A stretch of DNA of 42,377 nt from Herbivorax alkaliphila (GCF_030848475.1 NZ_JAVDDS010000034.1:1-42377); one strand, 5' to 3'; shown: positions 24,118 to 33,750, numbered from the stretch's first letter. Numbers and translations are program-made. Notes: generated by a model not told the origin, from the letters alone.

Positions 24118-25473
24118 ATGATTCACAAATATAAAATGCATGGCAGCAACATGGTTCTTGACGTTAACAGTGGTGCAGTACATGTTTTTGATGATATTTC
24201 ATTTGATATTTTAGATTATTATAATGAATGTTTAAGTAATGAGATTGTTGAAAAGCTATCACATAAGTATGATGAAAAAGAAATTAAAGAAGCTTTATAT
24301 GAAGTTGATGAGCTAAAGTCTAATGGACTTCTCTATTCAAAAGATCCATATGAAAAGTATGCACCTTCTTTTGATAGTGAGTCTGTTGTAAAGGCTCTGT
24401 GCCTTCATATAAGCCATGACTGTAATTTAAGGTGTAAGTATTGTTTTGCTTCTACTGGAGATTTTGGTGGAGATCGAAGTATGATGAGCAAAGAAGTTGG
24501 TATAAAGGCCATTGATTTTTTGATTAAAAATTCAAAGAATCGAAAAAATCTTGAAGTTGATTTTTTTGGTGGGGAGCCAATGATTAATTTTGACGTTGTT
24601 AAAGAAATTGTGGCTTATGGAAGAAAAAAGGAAAAAGAGTATAATAAAAATTTCAGATTTACCCTGACAACAAATGGTCTTACACTAGATGAGAATAATA
24701 TGCAATATATAGATGAAAATATGCATAATGTTGTTTTAAGTGTTGATGGAAGAAAAGAAGTTAATGATAAAATGCGTTTAAGAGTCGATGGTACTGGCTG
24801 TTATGATGATATAATGCCAAGTTTTAAAAAGCTTGCAAAAATGCGAAAACAGGATAATTACTATGTAAGAGGAACTTTTACAAGTGAAAACATTGACTTT
24901 TCAAATGATGTTTTGCATTTAGCAGATGAAGGTTTTGAGCAGATATCTATAGAGCCTGTAGTTGCAGGGAAAGAGACAGGTTTAGATTTAAAAGAAAAAC
25001 ACTTGTCTAAAGCTTTTTCTGAATATGAAAAATTAGCCTTTGAGTATGTAAAGAGAAGAAAAGATGGCAGATGGTTTAACTTTTTTCACTTTATGATAGA
25101 TTTATCTCAAGGACCATGTATAATAAAAAGGATTACTGGCTGTGGAGCAGGGCATGAATACTTAGCAATAACCCCTACAGGAGATATATATCCATGTCAT
25201 CAATTTGTAGGAAATGAAGAGTTTAAAATTGGCAATGTAAAAAATGAAAAAATTTACAATAACACCATTCAAAAATATTTTAAAAGCTCTAATGTCTATA
25301 CAAAAGATGAGTGTAAAAATTGCTGGGCAAAGTTTTACTGTAGCGGTGGATGTGCTGCTAATTCATATCAGTTTCACAGTGATATAAATATTCCCTACAA
25401 AATAGGATGCGAGCTTGAGAAAAAAAGGGTTGAATGTGCTCTTTGGATAAAAGCTCAGGAAATTATGGAGTAG
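24118..25473 (+). CDS. scfB: SCIFF radical-SAM maturase (thioether-forming)
   Basis: The 451-residue enzyme has an N-terminal peptide-recognition domain (about 1-85). The radical-SAM core has the cluster motif CNLRCKYCF (Cys102, 106, 109). The C-terminal SPASM region carries further Cys ligands (CGAGHEYLAITPTGDIYPCH and CKNCWAKFYCSGGC). It uses S-adenosylmethionine to install a thioether from Cys to a residue alpha-carbon in ScfA. Length and motifs match the CteB-type maturases. It follows scfA after a leaky terminator, probably sharing its promoter. The ATG follows GAGGGAG. The call is firm. Confidence 0.97.
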   Translation: MIHKYKMHGSNMVLDVNSGAVHVFDDISFDILDYYNECLSNEIVEKLSHKYDEKEIKEALYEVDELKSNGLLYSKDPYEKYAPSFDSESVVKALCLHISHDCNLRCKYCFASTGDFGGDRSMMSKEVGIKAIDFLIKNSKNRKNLEVDFFGGEPMINFDVVKEIVAYGRKKEKEYNKNFRFTLTTNGLTLDENNMQYIDENMHNVVLSVDGRKEVNDKMRLRVDGTGCYDDIMPSFKKLAKMRKQDNYYVRGTFTSENIDFSNDVLHLADEGFEQISIEPVVAGKETGLDLKEKHLSKAFSEYEKLAFEYVKRRKDGRWFNFFHFMIDLSQGPCIIKRITGCGAGHEYLAITPTGDIYPCHQFVGNEEFKIGNVKNEKIYNNTIQKYFKSSNVYTKDECKNCWAKFYCSGGCAANSYQFHSDINIPYKIGCELEKKRVECALWIKAQEIME

Positions 25474-25548
25474 GAATAGGGATGTATAAGCTTTTGGAAG
25501 GAGTTGGTTTATCTGAAGAAAATAACATCACTTCAAAAAGGAGGGTTT

Positions 25549-26214
25549 ATGGGGTTTTTGACGTTAGAAGAAATAAAAAAATGTGAAGAGGTTATTACTT
25601 TTCTTGAAATAGCAGATAAGCAGCTGGAAGGCTTAGGCTATACAGAGCACTCATACAGGCATGTTGGACTTGTAGCTTGTGCTGCAGGGGAAATATTGAA
25701 AACTCTAGGTTTTGAAGAAAGAAAAGTTGAACTTGCAAGAATTGCAGGGTATCTTCATGATATTGGAAATGCAGTAAATAGAATTGATCATGCCCATTCA
25801 GGAGCCATACTTGCATATAATATCCTGACTAAGATGGGGATGAATTATCGTGAAGCAGGAGAAATTATGCTTGCTATAGGCAATCATGATGAAAATACTG
25901 GTACTGCTGTAAGTGTAATATCAGCTGCTTTAATTTTAGCAGATAAATCTGATGTTCATCGCACAAGAGTGAGAAATAAGGATATTCCAACGTTTGATAT
26001 TCATGACAGGGTAAATTATGCTGTAGAGAACTCAAAGATTTATGTTGACAAGTGTAAAATGCACGCAATATTAGAGCTTCAGATAGATACAGATATATGT
26101 CCTGTAATGGATTATTTTGAAATATTTTTAGGTAGAATGACTATGAATAGAAGGGCAGCAGAGTTTTTGAAGTTAAAATTTAAGCTTTTAATAAATGGAA
26201 TACATTTACTATAA
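25549..26214 (+). CDS. HD-domain phosphohydrolase family protein
   Basis: I choose ATG 25549, three bases after AAGGAGGG. The 221-residue protein has an HD-superfamily metal site: HSYRHVG (His near 32 and 36), LHDIGNAV (His-Asp), and later NHDE. HD proteins of this size are metal-dependent phosphohydrolases; substrate unknown. It follows scfB after 75 bases and could be read from the same transcript, though no functional link with SCIFF is known to me. The secD promoter starts 38 bases after its stop. Confidence 0.8.
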   Translation: MGFLTLEEIKKCEEVITFLEIADKQLEGLGYTEHSYRHVGLVACAAGEILKTLGFEERKVELARIAGYLHDIGNAVNRIDHAHSGAILAYNILTKMGMNYREAGEIMLAIGNHDENTGTAVSVISAALILADKSDVHRTRVRNKDIPTFDIHDRVNYAVENSKIYVDKCKMHAILELQIDTDICPVMDYFEIFLGRMTMNRRAAEFLKLKFKLLINGIHLL

Positions 26215-26251
26215 AGCCTTAAAATGCTACACACATAACTTATTATATATA

Positions 26252-26281
26252 TTGACTTATACATTGGTATGGTTATATAAT
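26252..26281 (+). promoter_or_regulatory. Promoter of secD-secF
   Basis: TTGACT at 26252-26257, an 18-base spacer, and TATAAT at 26276-26281. The ATG of secD lies 40 bases downstream. Confidence 0.75.
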
Positions 26282-26321
26282 AACTTCATGTGGACAAGAT
26301 TAAAAAGGGGGAATTTTACAG

Positions 26322-27659
26322 ATGAAAGCAGGCGATAAAGTTAAAAGTGTCTTGATTGTTATAGTAATCGTTCTTTTAACTTATATAGCAGTTGCGGGAA
26401 TTTCTATTCCGGCACTTAATCTTAAATTGGATAATGTTGAAGAAAGTATGAGATTTGGTATTGATATTAGGGGTGGTGTTCGTGCCATTCTTGTTCCACC
26501 TGAGGATGTTGTGCCAACAGATGAAGAGATGGACAGCGTAGTAAGAATTATGGAACTAAGGTTGGATAATAGGCAAATCTTAGATAGGACAGTTACCACT
26601 GAAAGAGCTACAGGGAGAGTTATTGTTGAGATTCCTTGGAGTAGAGGTGAAACTAGTTTTGATCCTCACAGTGCAGTGGAAGAACTTGGGGACACAGCAC
26701 TTTTGACATTTCAGGAAGTTGATGAGGACTCAGTTGATCCAGAGACAGGAGACTATCTTCCTACTGGAAGAATTGTAATCGAGGGAGATGATGTTGAAGG
26801 AGCAAGACCTGCCTTTGGGGAAGATGGTAGAATGGATGTTGCTTTGGAATTGAATAGGGAAGCAGGAGAAGCGTTTCAAGAAGCAACAGAAAGACTTATG
26901 AATGAGCCTATAGCCATATTTTTAGATGACGAGTTTATTAGTGCTCCTGTGGTTGGTTCTGTAATTCCAGCAGGTACTGAGGCAAGAATTACATTAAGCG
27001 GTTTTAGAGAAGAGACTAGAGAAGAGGCTAACAGGCTTTCAGCTTTAATTTCAGCTGGTGCCCTTCCATTTAGTTTAACTACTGATCAAGGTGAAGTAAG
27101 GTCAATAAGTCCTGAATTAGGTGAAAGAGCCTTAGAGGTAAGTGTTACAGCAGGAATGTTTGCTATACTTTTTATATGGTTATTTATGATTTTAGTATAT
27201 AGAATTCCTGGAGTTATATCTAGCATAGCTCTTTTAGGTCAGGTTGTATTTTTACTCTTAATTGTAGCAGCCTCAAATATACCTTTGACTATTGCAGGTA
27301 TTGGAGGTATTATACTGACCGTTGGTATGAGTGTAGACGCTAATGTAATAATTTTTGAAAGAATAAAAGAAGAGATAAGAGCTGGTAAGACTATGCAGGC
27401 TTCTATCGACATTGGATTTAAAAGGGCAATTACAGCAGTATTAGACGGAAATATTACTACGTTAATTGCAGCAGTGGTTCTTTTTATGCTTGGAACAGGT
27501 ACTATCAAGTCCTTTGCTTTTACACTGGGAGCAGGAGTTATATTTAACTTTCTTACAGCAGTGTTTATAACTAGAGTTCTGCTTCGTACAGTTGCAGGTA
27601 CAGGCCCTAAAAAATCCCATTGGTTATATGGAGTTAAAGGAGGGTCATCAAATGCTTGA
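26322..27659 (+). CDS. secD: Protein translocase subunit SecD
   Basis: The 445-residue membrane protein has one N-terminal span (about 9-28) and a large outer loop with GIDIRGGVRAILV. A five-span RND-type domain follows with GMSVDANVIIFERIKEEI, the conserved family box. With SecF it uses the membrane ion gradient to pull proteins out through SecYEG. The loop is very acidic (for instance PETGDYLPTGRIVIEGDDVE), in line with an acidic surface facing outward. It has AAAGGGGGA as ribosome site and overlaps secF by eight bases. Confidence 0.95.
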   Translation: MKAGDKVKSVLIVIVIVLLTYIAVAGISIPALNLKLDNVEESMRFGIDIRGGVRAILVPPEDVVPTDEEMDSVVRIMELRLDNRQILDRTVTTERATGRVIVEIPWSRGETSFDPHSAVEELGDTALLTFQEVDEDSVDPETGDYLPTGRIVIEGDDVEGARPAFGEDGRMDVALELNREAGEAFQEATERLMNEPIAIFLDDEFISAPVVGSVIPAGTEARITLSGFREETREEANRLSALISAGALPFSLTTDQGEVRSISPELGERALEVSVTAGMFAILFIWLFMILVYRIPGVISSIALLGQVVFLLLIVAASNIPLTIAGIGGIILTVGMSVDANVIIFERIKEEIRAGKTMQASIDIGFKRAITAVLDGNITTLIAAVVLFMLGTGTIKSFAFTLGAGVIFNFLTAVFITRVLLRTVAGTGPKKSHWLYGVKGGSSNA

Positions 27660-28632
27660 TTTTTATGGTAAGAGAAAAATATTTTTTACAATGTCGCTAT
27701 TGTTAATTTTAACAGGCTTGATATTCTTTTTTGTTAATGGTGGATTTGCTCTGGACATTCAATTTCAAGGTGGTACAGAAATACAACTTGAAGTAAACGA
27801 TTCTGACTTTAATGTTGAAGATCCTAATGATGATATAATTAGAGCTGAAGAAGTTGCATTAAATACTGTAGACAGAAGAATTATGGTTAGGCACACACAT
27901 AGTCTGGGTTCAGCAGAAGGCGATGGAAGGATGGATTTTTTAGTTATCGGCGTTGCAACAGGTGAAGAGATGCTAAGTGATTCTGAGCAAAGAGATTTAG
28001 TTTCTGAATTAAGAGACGAGTTTAACATTAAAGAAGATGCTCAAATGGATGTGAACAGTGTTAGTACTTCAATAAGTAGAGAATTAAGAAGTAAAGGTAT
28101 TTTAGCTGTAATATTAGCGTCAATATTAATGCTTCTTTATATCTGGATAAGATTTAATATAATGTCAGGTCTGTTTGCAGGATTGACTGCTGTTGTAGCA
28201 CTTATTCACGATGCAGCTATAATGTTATCGGTATATGTGGTTTTTGGAATACCGCTGAATGAAACCTTTATTGCTGCGGTGTTGACTATACTGGGTTATT
28301 CTATGAATGACACCATAGTTATATATGACAGGATAAGAGAAAACAGTAAGGCATCTAGAAAAGATACTGTAGAAGGACTTGTAAACAAGAGTATAAATCA
28401 GTCTTTAAGAAGATCAATTAACACTTCAATAACTACATTGGCATGTGTTACGACTGTTTTTATATTTGCATCAATAAATGGGATATCTTCATTACAGGAA
28501 TTTTCATTCCCTCTTATAATTGGTCTTGCAAGTGGAACTTACTCTTCCATTTTCATAGCAAGTCCACTATGGGTAAATTGGAACAAGGCTCACCAGAGAA
28601 AGAAGGCTTCTCAAAAACCTTCAAATGCTTAG
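27652..28632 (+). CDS. secF: Protein translocase subunit SecF
   Basis: I choose ATG 27652, with GGAGGG seven bases upstream, inside the last codons of secD; earlier in-frame ATGs would run far into secD. The 326-residue protein has FQGGTEIQLEV in the first outer loop and the family box NDTIVIYDRIREN in the RND-type domain, plus the ALIHDAAIM span. It is the partner of SecD, translated by coupling across the eight-base overlap. Two terminators follow. Confidence 0.95.
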   Translation: MLDFYGKRKIFFTMSLLLILTGLIFFFVNGGFALDIQFQGGTEIQLEVNDSDFNVEDPNDDIIRAEEVALNTVDRRIMVRHTHSLGSAEGDGRMDFLVIGVATGEEMLSDSEQRDLVSELRDEFNIKEDAQMDVNSVSTSISRELRSKGILAVILASILMLLYIWIRFNIMSGLFAGLTAVVALIHDAAIMLSVYVVFGIPLNETFIAAVLTILGYSMNDTIVIYDRIRENSKASRKDTVEGLVNKSINQSLRRSINTSITTLACVTTVFIFASINGISSLQEFSFPLIIGLASGTYSSIFIASPLWVNWNKAHQRKKASQKPSNA

Positions 28633-28648
28633 GTGCTAAATAGAACTT

Positions 28649-28687
28649 AAAGCTTAAGGGGCTTTTAAAAGTCCCTAAGCTTTTGTA
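28649..28687 (+). terminator. First terminator after secF
   Basis: AAAGCTTAAGGG pairs with CCCTAAGCTTT (one bulge) around a 12-base loop, followed by TTTTG. Confidence 0.75.
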
Positions 28688-28723
28688 TAAAGTCTTGGAG
28701 CGAAAGATTTTATTTTAGGTCTA

Positions 28724-28761
28724 AAAAACAAGTTTGTTAACTAAAACAAACTTGTTTTTTT
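28724..28761. terminator. Second, bidirectional terminator between secF and panB
   Basis: AAAAACAAGTTTGTT and AACAAACTTGTTTTT form a 15-bp perfect stem over a 6-base loop, with A-run and T-run on either side. Confidence 0.85.
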
Positions 28762-28803
28762 GAAAGTAGTAGGGAGAAATCATTATAAAGAAGGTGCCGA
28801 TTT

Positions 28804-29643
28804 ATGAATAAAAAATTTACAGTATCAAGCTTTCAAGAATTTAAAGAAAAAGGTAAAAAAATAAGTATGCTGACTGCATATGATTATCCTACAGCTAAAA
28901 TTTTAGATGATGCAGGAGTTCATTCCATTCTTGTAGGAGATTCTCTTGGAACAGTTGTTTTAGGTTATGAGGACACAATTAAAGTTACAATTGAAGATAT
29001 GATACATCATATAAAGGCTGTGGAGAGAGCAACTAAAAGATCATTTTTGATTGGAGATATGCCCTTTTTATCTTATCATACAGGAATAAATGACAGTGTT
29101 AAAAATGCTGGGCGACTGGTACAGGAAGGTGGATGCAAAGCAATAAAGCTTGAAGGTGGAGAAGAATTTTCAGAAAATATAGAAGCTATTATAAAAGCAG
29201 GTATACCTGTTATTGGGCATTTAGGATACACACCTCAGTCAATTAATATATTTGGAGGACACAAAGCACAGGGGAAAACACTTGAAGTGGCAAGAAAGAT
29301 ATATAAAGATGCACTGGCATTGCAGAGGGCTGGAGTATTTTCAATAGTTTTAGAATGTGTTCCTTATAAAGTAGCTGGTTTTATTGCAAAGAAGCTTGAT
29401 ATTCCTGTAATAGGCATAGGTTCAGGATCTCATTGTGATGGACAGGTGCTGGTGACACAGGATGCTTTGGGCTTGGATGAAGATTTTAATCCTAAGCATG
29501 CAAAAAAATATTCTAATATAGGAAGTTTATATAAAGAGATTGTAAGCAAGTATATAGATGAAGTTGATAAAGCTGTTTTTCCTAGTTTGGAAAATTCATT
29601 TATTGTTGATGATGAAGTTATAGAAGCTTTGGAAAATGACTAA
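28804..29643 (+). CDS. panB: 3-methyl-2-oxobutanoate hydroxymethyltransferase
   Basis: The 279-residue enzyme is full length. It shows the TIM-barrel motifs YDYPTAKILDDAG, VGDSLGTVVLGYEDT, the metal and substrate site around GDMPFLSY, and GHLGYTPQSIN. It makes ketopantoate from 2-oxoisovalerate and methylene-tetrahydrofolate, the first step to pantothenate and coenzyme A. It heads the panB-panC-panD row with gaps of 15 and 13 bases. The ribosome site AAGGTG lies seven bases from the ATG. Confidence 0.97.
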   Translation: MNKKFTVSSFQEFKEKGKKISMLTAYDYPTAKILDDAGVHSILVGDSLGTVVLGYEDTIKVTIEDMIHHIKAVERATKRSFLIGDMPFLSYHTGINDSVKNAGRLVQEGGCKAIKLEGGEEFSENIEAIIKAGIPVIGHLGYTPQSINIFGGHKAQGKTLEVARKIYKDALALQRAGVFSIVLECVPYKVAGFIAKKLDIPVIGIGSGSHCDGQVLVTQDALGLDEDFNPKHAKKYSNIGSLYKEIVSKYIDEVDKAVFPSLENSFIVDDEVIEALEND

Positions 29644-29658
29644 AGGGGAAATAAATTT

Positions 29659-30507
29659 ATGAGAGTTGTTGAAAAGATTGGAGATTTAAAAACTATAATA
29701 AGAGCACAAAAAAGAGAAGGAAAGACTATTGGCTTTGTTCCTACTATGGGGTACCTTCACAGAGGACATCTATCATTAGTAGACACATCATTACGTCATA
29801 ATGACTATACAATTATGAGTATATTTGTAAACCCAACTCAGTTTGGTCCTGATGAGGACTTTGAAAGGTATCCTAGGGATATGGAAGGGGACTTTAGGAA
29901 AGCTGAATCTGCGGGTGTTGATGTTGTATTTATTCCCCAAAAAGAAGAAATGTATCCAAATGGATACATGACTTATGTGGATGTTGAAGATATGACAGAT
30001 TCACTTTGCGGAAAATCTAGACCAAGTCATTTTAGAGGAGTTACCACAATTGTTAATAAATTGTTTAATATAGTTGAACCTGACAAAGCTTATTTTGGCC
30101 AAAAAGATGCTCAGCAGGCTCTGGTTATAAAAAAAATGGTGAAAGACCTTAATTTAAATGTAGAGGTGGTTATTTGTCCTATTATTCGAGAGGACGATGG
30201 TCTTGCGATGAGTTCAAGGAATGTATATTTAAGTGAGAAAGACAGAAAATCAGCTGTTATTTTATCTAAATCTTTGTTTGAAGCTAAAGAGATGATACAA
30301 AATGGAGAAAAAGACAGAGGAAAAATAGTTGAGTATATTATAGATAGAATAAAATCTGAAACTGATGCTAAAATTGATTATGTAGAAGCAGTTAAGGCTG
30401 ATACTTTAGAAGCTATAGAGGTATTAGAAGAAGAAGTGTTAATAGCTATTGCTGCAAAATTTGGAGAAACAAGACTTATAGACAATGTAATTTTAGATTG
30501 TGAATAA
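29659..30507 (+). CDS. panC: Pantoate-beta-alanine ligase
   Basis: The 282-residue enzyme shows the class I nucleotidyltransferase motifs: PTMGYLHRGHLSL (HIGH-like), FVNPTQFGPDEDFERYPR, KSRPSHFRGVTTIVNKLF, and MSSRNVYL in place of KMSKS. It joins pantoate and beta-alanine using ATP. It lies between panB and panD and is read from the same transcript. The ribosome site is AAAGGGGA. Confidence 0.97.
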   Translation: MRVVEKIGDLKTIIRAQKREGKTIGFVPTMGYLHRGHLSLVDTSLRHNDYTIMSIFVNPTQFGPDEDFERYPRDMEGDFRKAESAGVDVVFIPQKEEMYPNGYMTYVDVEDMTDSLCGKSRPSHFRGVTTIVNKLFNIVEPDKAYFGQKDAQQALVIKKMVKDLNLNVEVVICPIIREDDGLAMSSRNVYLSEKDRKSAVILSKSLFEAKEMIQNGEKDRGKIVEYIIDRIKSETDAKIDYVEAVKADTLEAIEVLEEEVLIAIAAKFGETRLIDNVILDCE

Positions 30508-30520
30508 GGAGGTGTAAAAA

Positions 30521-30904
30521 TTGTTTATTAATGTTTTAAAGTCAAAAATTCACAGAGCAGTTGTCACAGAAGCTGATCTTAACTATATAGGAAGTATAAC
30601 AATAGATGAAGACTTAATGGATGCTGCTGATATAATTGAAAATGAAAAAGTTCAGATAGTAAATAACAATAATGGCAAAAGGTTTGAGACTTATGTAATA
30701 TCCGGAGAGAGAGGGAGTAAAATTATATGTTTAAATGGAGCCGCTGCAAGGCTTGTTCACCCTGGTGATATAGTTATTATAATTTCTTATGGAATGCTTG
30801 AAATGAACGAGGCAAAAAAACATACTCCTAAAGTTATTTTTTTGGATGATAAAAATAAAATTGTTGAAGTAAAAGCAAAAGAAAAACACGGAAATAGGAA
30901 TTGA
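30521..30904 (+). CDS. panD: Aspartate 1-decarboxylase (pyruvoyl enzyme)
   Basis: The 127-residue proenzyme begins with TTG after a perfect AAGGAGGTG site. It is cut between Gly24 and Ser25 (NYIGSITID), which becomes the pyruvoyl cofactor. Lys9 (VLKSKIHRA), the Tyr58-type tyrosine ([12 protein letters not shown]-like block, here GERGSK) and [12 protein letters not shown] are conserved. It makes beta-alanine for PanC. Its last codons form the left arm of a terminator. Confidence 0.97.
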   Translation: MFINVLKSKIHRAVVTEADLNYIGSITIDEDLMDAADIIENEKVQIVNNNNGKRFETYVISGERGSKIICLNGAAARLVHPGDIVIIISYGMLEMNEAKKHTPKVIFLDDKNKIVEVKAKEKHGNRN

Positions 30905-30930
30905 TTTAAAAACAATTCCTATTTTCTTTT
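30891..30930. terminator. Terminator of the pan operon, convergent region
   Basis: AAATAGGAATTG/CAATTCCTATTT is a 12-bp perfect stem over a 9-base loop, followed by TCTTTT. The right arm overlaps the end of the minus-strand gene that begins at 31185. Confidence 0.8.
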
Positions 30931-31185
30931 AGATATATAATCCATTAAAAGTCCTCCTATTATTACCTGTGCAAGTATGATAAAACTATTTCTTGTTATC
31001 TGTGTACCTATAAATCTTAAGTTACTATTATATGGTATTAATCTGTTGTTTAAAACAATTATAAGGGTACCTGCTAAAAGTAAACCTAATGATATTTGAG
31101 TTCCATATTTAATAATTGCTTTTGAATATTTATTAATCTTGTTAAATTCCTGTGCTATTTTTTTGATGTTTTTGTTTGTCTCCAT
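30919..31185 (-). CDS. Small two-span membrane protein
   Basis: The 88-residue protein has a Lys-rich head (METNKNIKKIAQEFNKINK) and two hydrophobic spans (about 28-46 and 67-84) with a short polar loop between them. A ribosome site AGGAA lies before the ATG on the minus strand. It runs convergent to panD and shares its terminator. I do not recognise a named family, though short proteins of this shape are common in clostridia. Length, spans and ribosome site support a real gene. Confidence 0.65.
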   Translation of the reverse strand: METNKNIKKIAQEFNKINKYSKAIIKYGTQISLGLLLAGTLIIVLNNRLIPYNSNLRFIGTQITRNSFIILAQVIIGGLLMDYISKRK

Positions 31186-31600
31186 TTTTTATAGATTCCT
31201 TTCTAATTTGGTTTTTGAATAAATTATACTAACTATTAATGAATTTTTAAAAAATTGAAGTTTTTAAAAATAGTAGTTTGATTTAGTTAAATGCTGTTGC
31301 TGTAGGTATAGTGGTTATAAAATGGATATAAAATTTAAAAGATACTATCACATATGTTAACATAAAACAAAAAGCACATCAATGTAAAAACTTACTTCTA
31401 ACCTCACTTGCTTTAAATAAGCTTAGGTGAAGGAGGTTCACTTTAGTCTAAAAATTTATATCAAAAAAATACATTTTTATTTAAAATATGATATAATTTT
31501 ATTAAGGTATGATACAATAATAAAAAATACATTTTGAAGCTAGAGATTTTTATTATTTCTAAGCAAGTAAAAAATCTAAAAAAAGTCAGGTGATAATGTG
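31186..31600. other. Divergent intergenic region before the HD-GYP gene
   Basis: No gene is visible. Two extended -10-like boxes, TGATATAAT (31489-31497) and TGATACAAT (31509-31517), could drive the HD-GYP gene; neither has a clear -35. An imperfect inverted repeat AACCTCACTTGC...TTAGGTGAAGGAGGTT lies at about 31400-31437. Confidence 0.5.
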
Positions 31601-32656
31601 ATGAAAAAGGTAGTCAATCCAAGCAATTTAGTACCAGGTATGAAAGTAGCACAAACAATATTAAATGACTTTGGTTCCATAATTATATCAGAAAACACAA
31701 TACTAGATGAACACTTAATTAAAAAACTTCAAAATCAAAAGCTTCTTAAAGTTAGAATTTTTGTAGAAAAAGAAAAAAGCAAAGAAGAAAAAATTGATAT
31801 ACCTGTCACAAAAGTCAAAGACGCTTTTCAAAACACCTACAATGGAGGTATCTATGAAGTAAAGGAAATTATATCAGATCTTTTATCTGAAAAAGGTGTT
31901 AACCTAAAAAATGTGGCAAATGTTATTGATTCCGTTATTTCTATGACAGATGAAAAAATGGACTTGATTAGATGTATGAATCAAATAAAGAGTTCAGATG
32001 AATATATATATACTCATAGTATGAATGTAGCAATGTTGTCAATGCTTATAGGTAGGTGGCTTAGATATAATGATAAAAAGCTTCAAATGCTTGTTCAGGC
32101 AGCATTACTTCACGATATTGGAAAAATAAAAGTACCACCAGAGATAATTAATAAACCGGGAAAAGTGACAGATTCAGAATATGAGGAGATAAAAAAACAT
32201 TCAATATATGGTTATAGAATGTTAGAAAAAGAAAAGGCTATTAGTAAGGATGTTTGTTTAGGTGTACTATTGCACCATGAAAGAGAGGATGGAAGCGGCT
32301 ATCCTACAGGAGCAAAATCTAATCTTATTCATGATTTTGCAAAAATCATTGCTGTTGCTGATATTTATGATGCTATGACTTCAGAAAGGGTATATAAGGA
32401 AAGAGAAAGTCCATTTGAAGTCTTTGAGTTAATGGAAGAAAAGACTTTAAGACAATTAGATGTAAAAGTTGTTTCTGCTTTTTTAAATAACATAGCATCT
32501 TATTATGTAGGTGACTATGTAGAGCTGGATAATGGTAAAATAGCTGAAATTGTATATATTAATCCTAGGCATGTATCAAAGCCAATTATAAAAGTTGATG
32601 AAAAGTATATTGACTTAGTAATAGAAAAAAATATAAAAATAAAGTATGTGATATGA
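31601..32656 (+). CDS. HD-GYP domain phosphodiesterase (cyclic-di-GMP type)
   Basis: I choose ATG 31601, seven bases after CAGGTGA; the GTG three bases earlier is possible. The 351-residue protein has an N-terminal DUF3391-like part (LVPGMKVAQTI) and an HD-GYP domain (about 120-300): THSMNVAMLS, LLHDIGKIKVPPEI, KHSIYGYRML, HHEREDGSGYPTG, and VADIYDAMTSERVYK. The full HD and GYP residues are present, so it is probably an active cyclic-di-GMP phosphodiesterase. No receiver or sensor domain is fused. The dGTPase-like gene follows 24 bases after its stop, perhaps co-transcribed. Confidence 0.9.
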   Translation: MKKVVNPSNLVPGMKVAQTILNDFGSIIISENTILDEHLIKKLQNQKLLKVRIFVEKEKSKEEKIDIPVTKVKDAFQNTYNGGIYEVKEIISDLLSEKGVNLKNVANVIDSVISMTDEKMDLIRCMNQIKSSDEYIYTHSMNVAMLSMLIGRWLRYNDKKLQMLVQAALLHDIGKIKVPPEIINKPGKVTDSEYEEIKKHSIYGYRMLEKEKAISKDVCLGVLLHHEREDGSGYPTGAKSNLIHDFAKIIAVADIYDAMTSERVYKERESPFEVFELMEEKTLRQLDVKVVSAFLNNIASYYVGDYVELDNGKIAEIVYINPRHVSKPIIKVDEKYIDLVIEKNIKIKYVI

Positions 32657-32680
32657 AACTTACTTTAAGGAGTGGCGAAA

Positions 32681-33676
32681 ATGTTAATTCGACAGGAATA
32701 TGAGTTGACTGAAGAAAGACTACTTTCCCCATATGCTAAAATTAGTTCTAAATCAAAAGGAAGAAAGTTTTTAGAGCCTCAATGTGATGTAAGAACTTGT
32801 TTTCAAAGAGACAAGGACAGGATTATATACTCTAAAGCATTTAGAAGGCTAAAGCATAAAACACAGGTTTTTATTTCTCCAGAAGGTGATCATTACAGAA
32901 CAAGACTTACTCACACTTTGGAAGTTTCCCAGATTGCCAGAACCATAGCAAGAAGTCTCAGACTAAATGAAGATCTTACAGAAGCAATTTCTTTAGGTCA
33001 TGATTTAGGTCATACTCCATTTGGTCATGCAGGAGAGAAGGTTTTAGATGATATTTGTCCATTTGGCTTTAAGCACAATGAACAGAGTTTGAGAGTGGTA
33101 GATGTTTTAGAAAGGGAGAATGGCTTAAATCTAACATGGGAAGTTAAAGATGGTATAAAAAATCATACTGGGGACACCACACCAAAAACTTTAGAAGGAC
33201 AAATAATAAGATTTGCTGATAGAATTGCATATATTAATCATGATATTGATGATGCAATCAGAGGAGGGATAATTAGTGAGGAAAGTCTACCTAAAGAATG
33301 TGTAAAAGTTTTAGGTCAAACTTCAAGTCAAAGAATAAACAATATGATTACAAATATAATTAAAGAAAGTAAAAATTCAGACACTATAAAAATGGACATA
33401 GGTTTTCAAGAAGCAAAAAATGAACTAAGAGAGTTTATGTTTAAAAATGTTTATATAGGATCTAAAGCAAAAAAAGAGGAGATAAAAGCAAAGAATATAA
33501 TAAAAGAACTCTATATTTACCTGAAAAACGAACCAGAATATTTATCCAAAGAAGTTGAAAAAAAACTTAAAGTTTCTTCTGTTGACAGGGTGGTATGCGA
33601 TTATATAGCAGGAATGACAGATAGATATGCAGTGAAAAAATTCCATGAAATTTTTATACCTGAGTCGTGGCATTAA
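32681..33676 (+). CDS. dgt: dGTP triphosphohydrolase-like protein
   Basis: I choose ATG 32681, eight bases after AAGGAG. The 331-residue protein has the dGTPase family pattern: RDRIIYSKAFRRLKHKTQVF-type block, RTRLTHTLEVSQIARTIA, HDLGHTPFGHAGE (HD metal site), NHTGD, and IAYINHDIDD. It breaks dNTPs to nucleoside and triphosphate and helps set the dNTP pool. The short length matches the Firmicute dGTPase-like group rather than E. coli Dgt. It lies before dnaG and rpoD, an order common in clostridia. Confidence 0.9.
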   Translation: MLIRQEYELTEERLLSPYAKISSKSKGRKFLEPQCDVRTCFQRDKDRIIYSKAFRRLKHKTQVFISPEGDHYRTRLTHTLEVSQIARTIARSLRLNEDLTEAISLGHDLGHTPFGHAGEKVLDDICPFGFKHNEQSLRVVDVLERENGLNLTWEVKDGIKNHTGDTTPKTLEGQIIRFADRIAYINHDIDDAIRGGIISEESLPKECVKVLGQTSSQRINNMITNIIKESKNSDTIKMDIGFQEAKNELREFMFKNVYIGSKAKKEEIKAKNIIKELYIYLKNEPEYLSKEVEKKLKVSSVDRVVCDYIAGMTDRYAVKKFHEIFIPESWH

Positions 33677-33750
33677 TGAAAATAGGATGTATAAATTGGC
33701 AAGAAACATGAAAGAATACTTTTGAGATTTTATACAGAAAAATATATGTG

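Noticed and set aside
28760-28789. TTGAAA/TATAAA promoter for panB
   Set aside because: Its -35 lies in the terminator T-run and the start point would fall on the panB ribosome site.
31186-31600. Cyclic-di-GMP riboswitch before the HD-GYP gene
   Set aside because: None of the conserved GEMM sequence blocks could be found.
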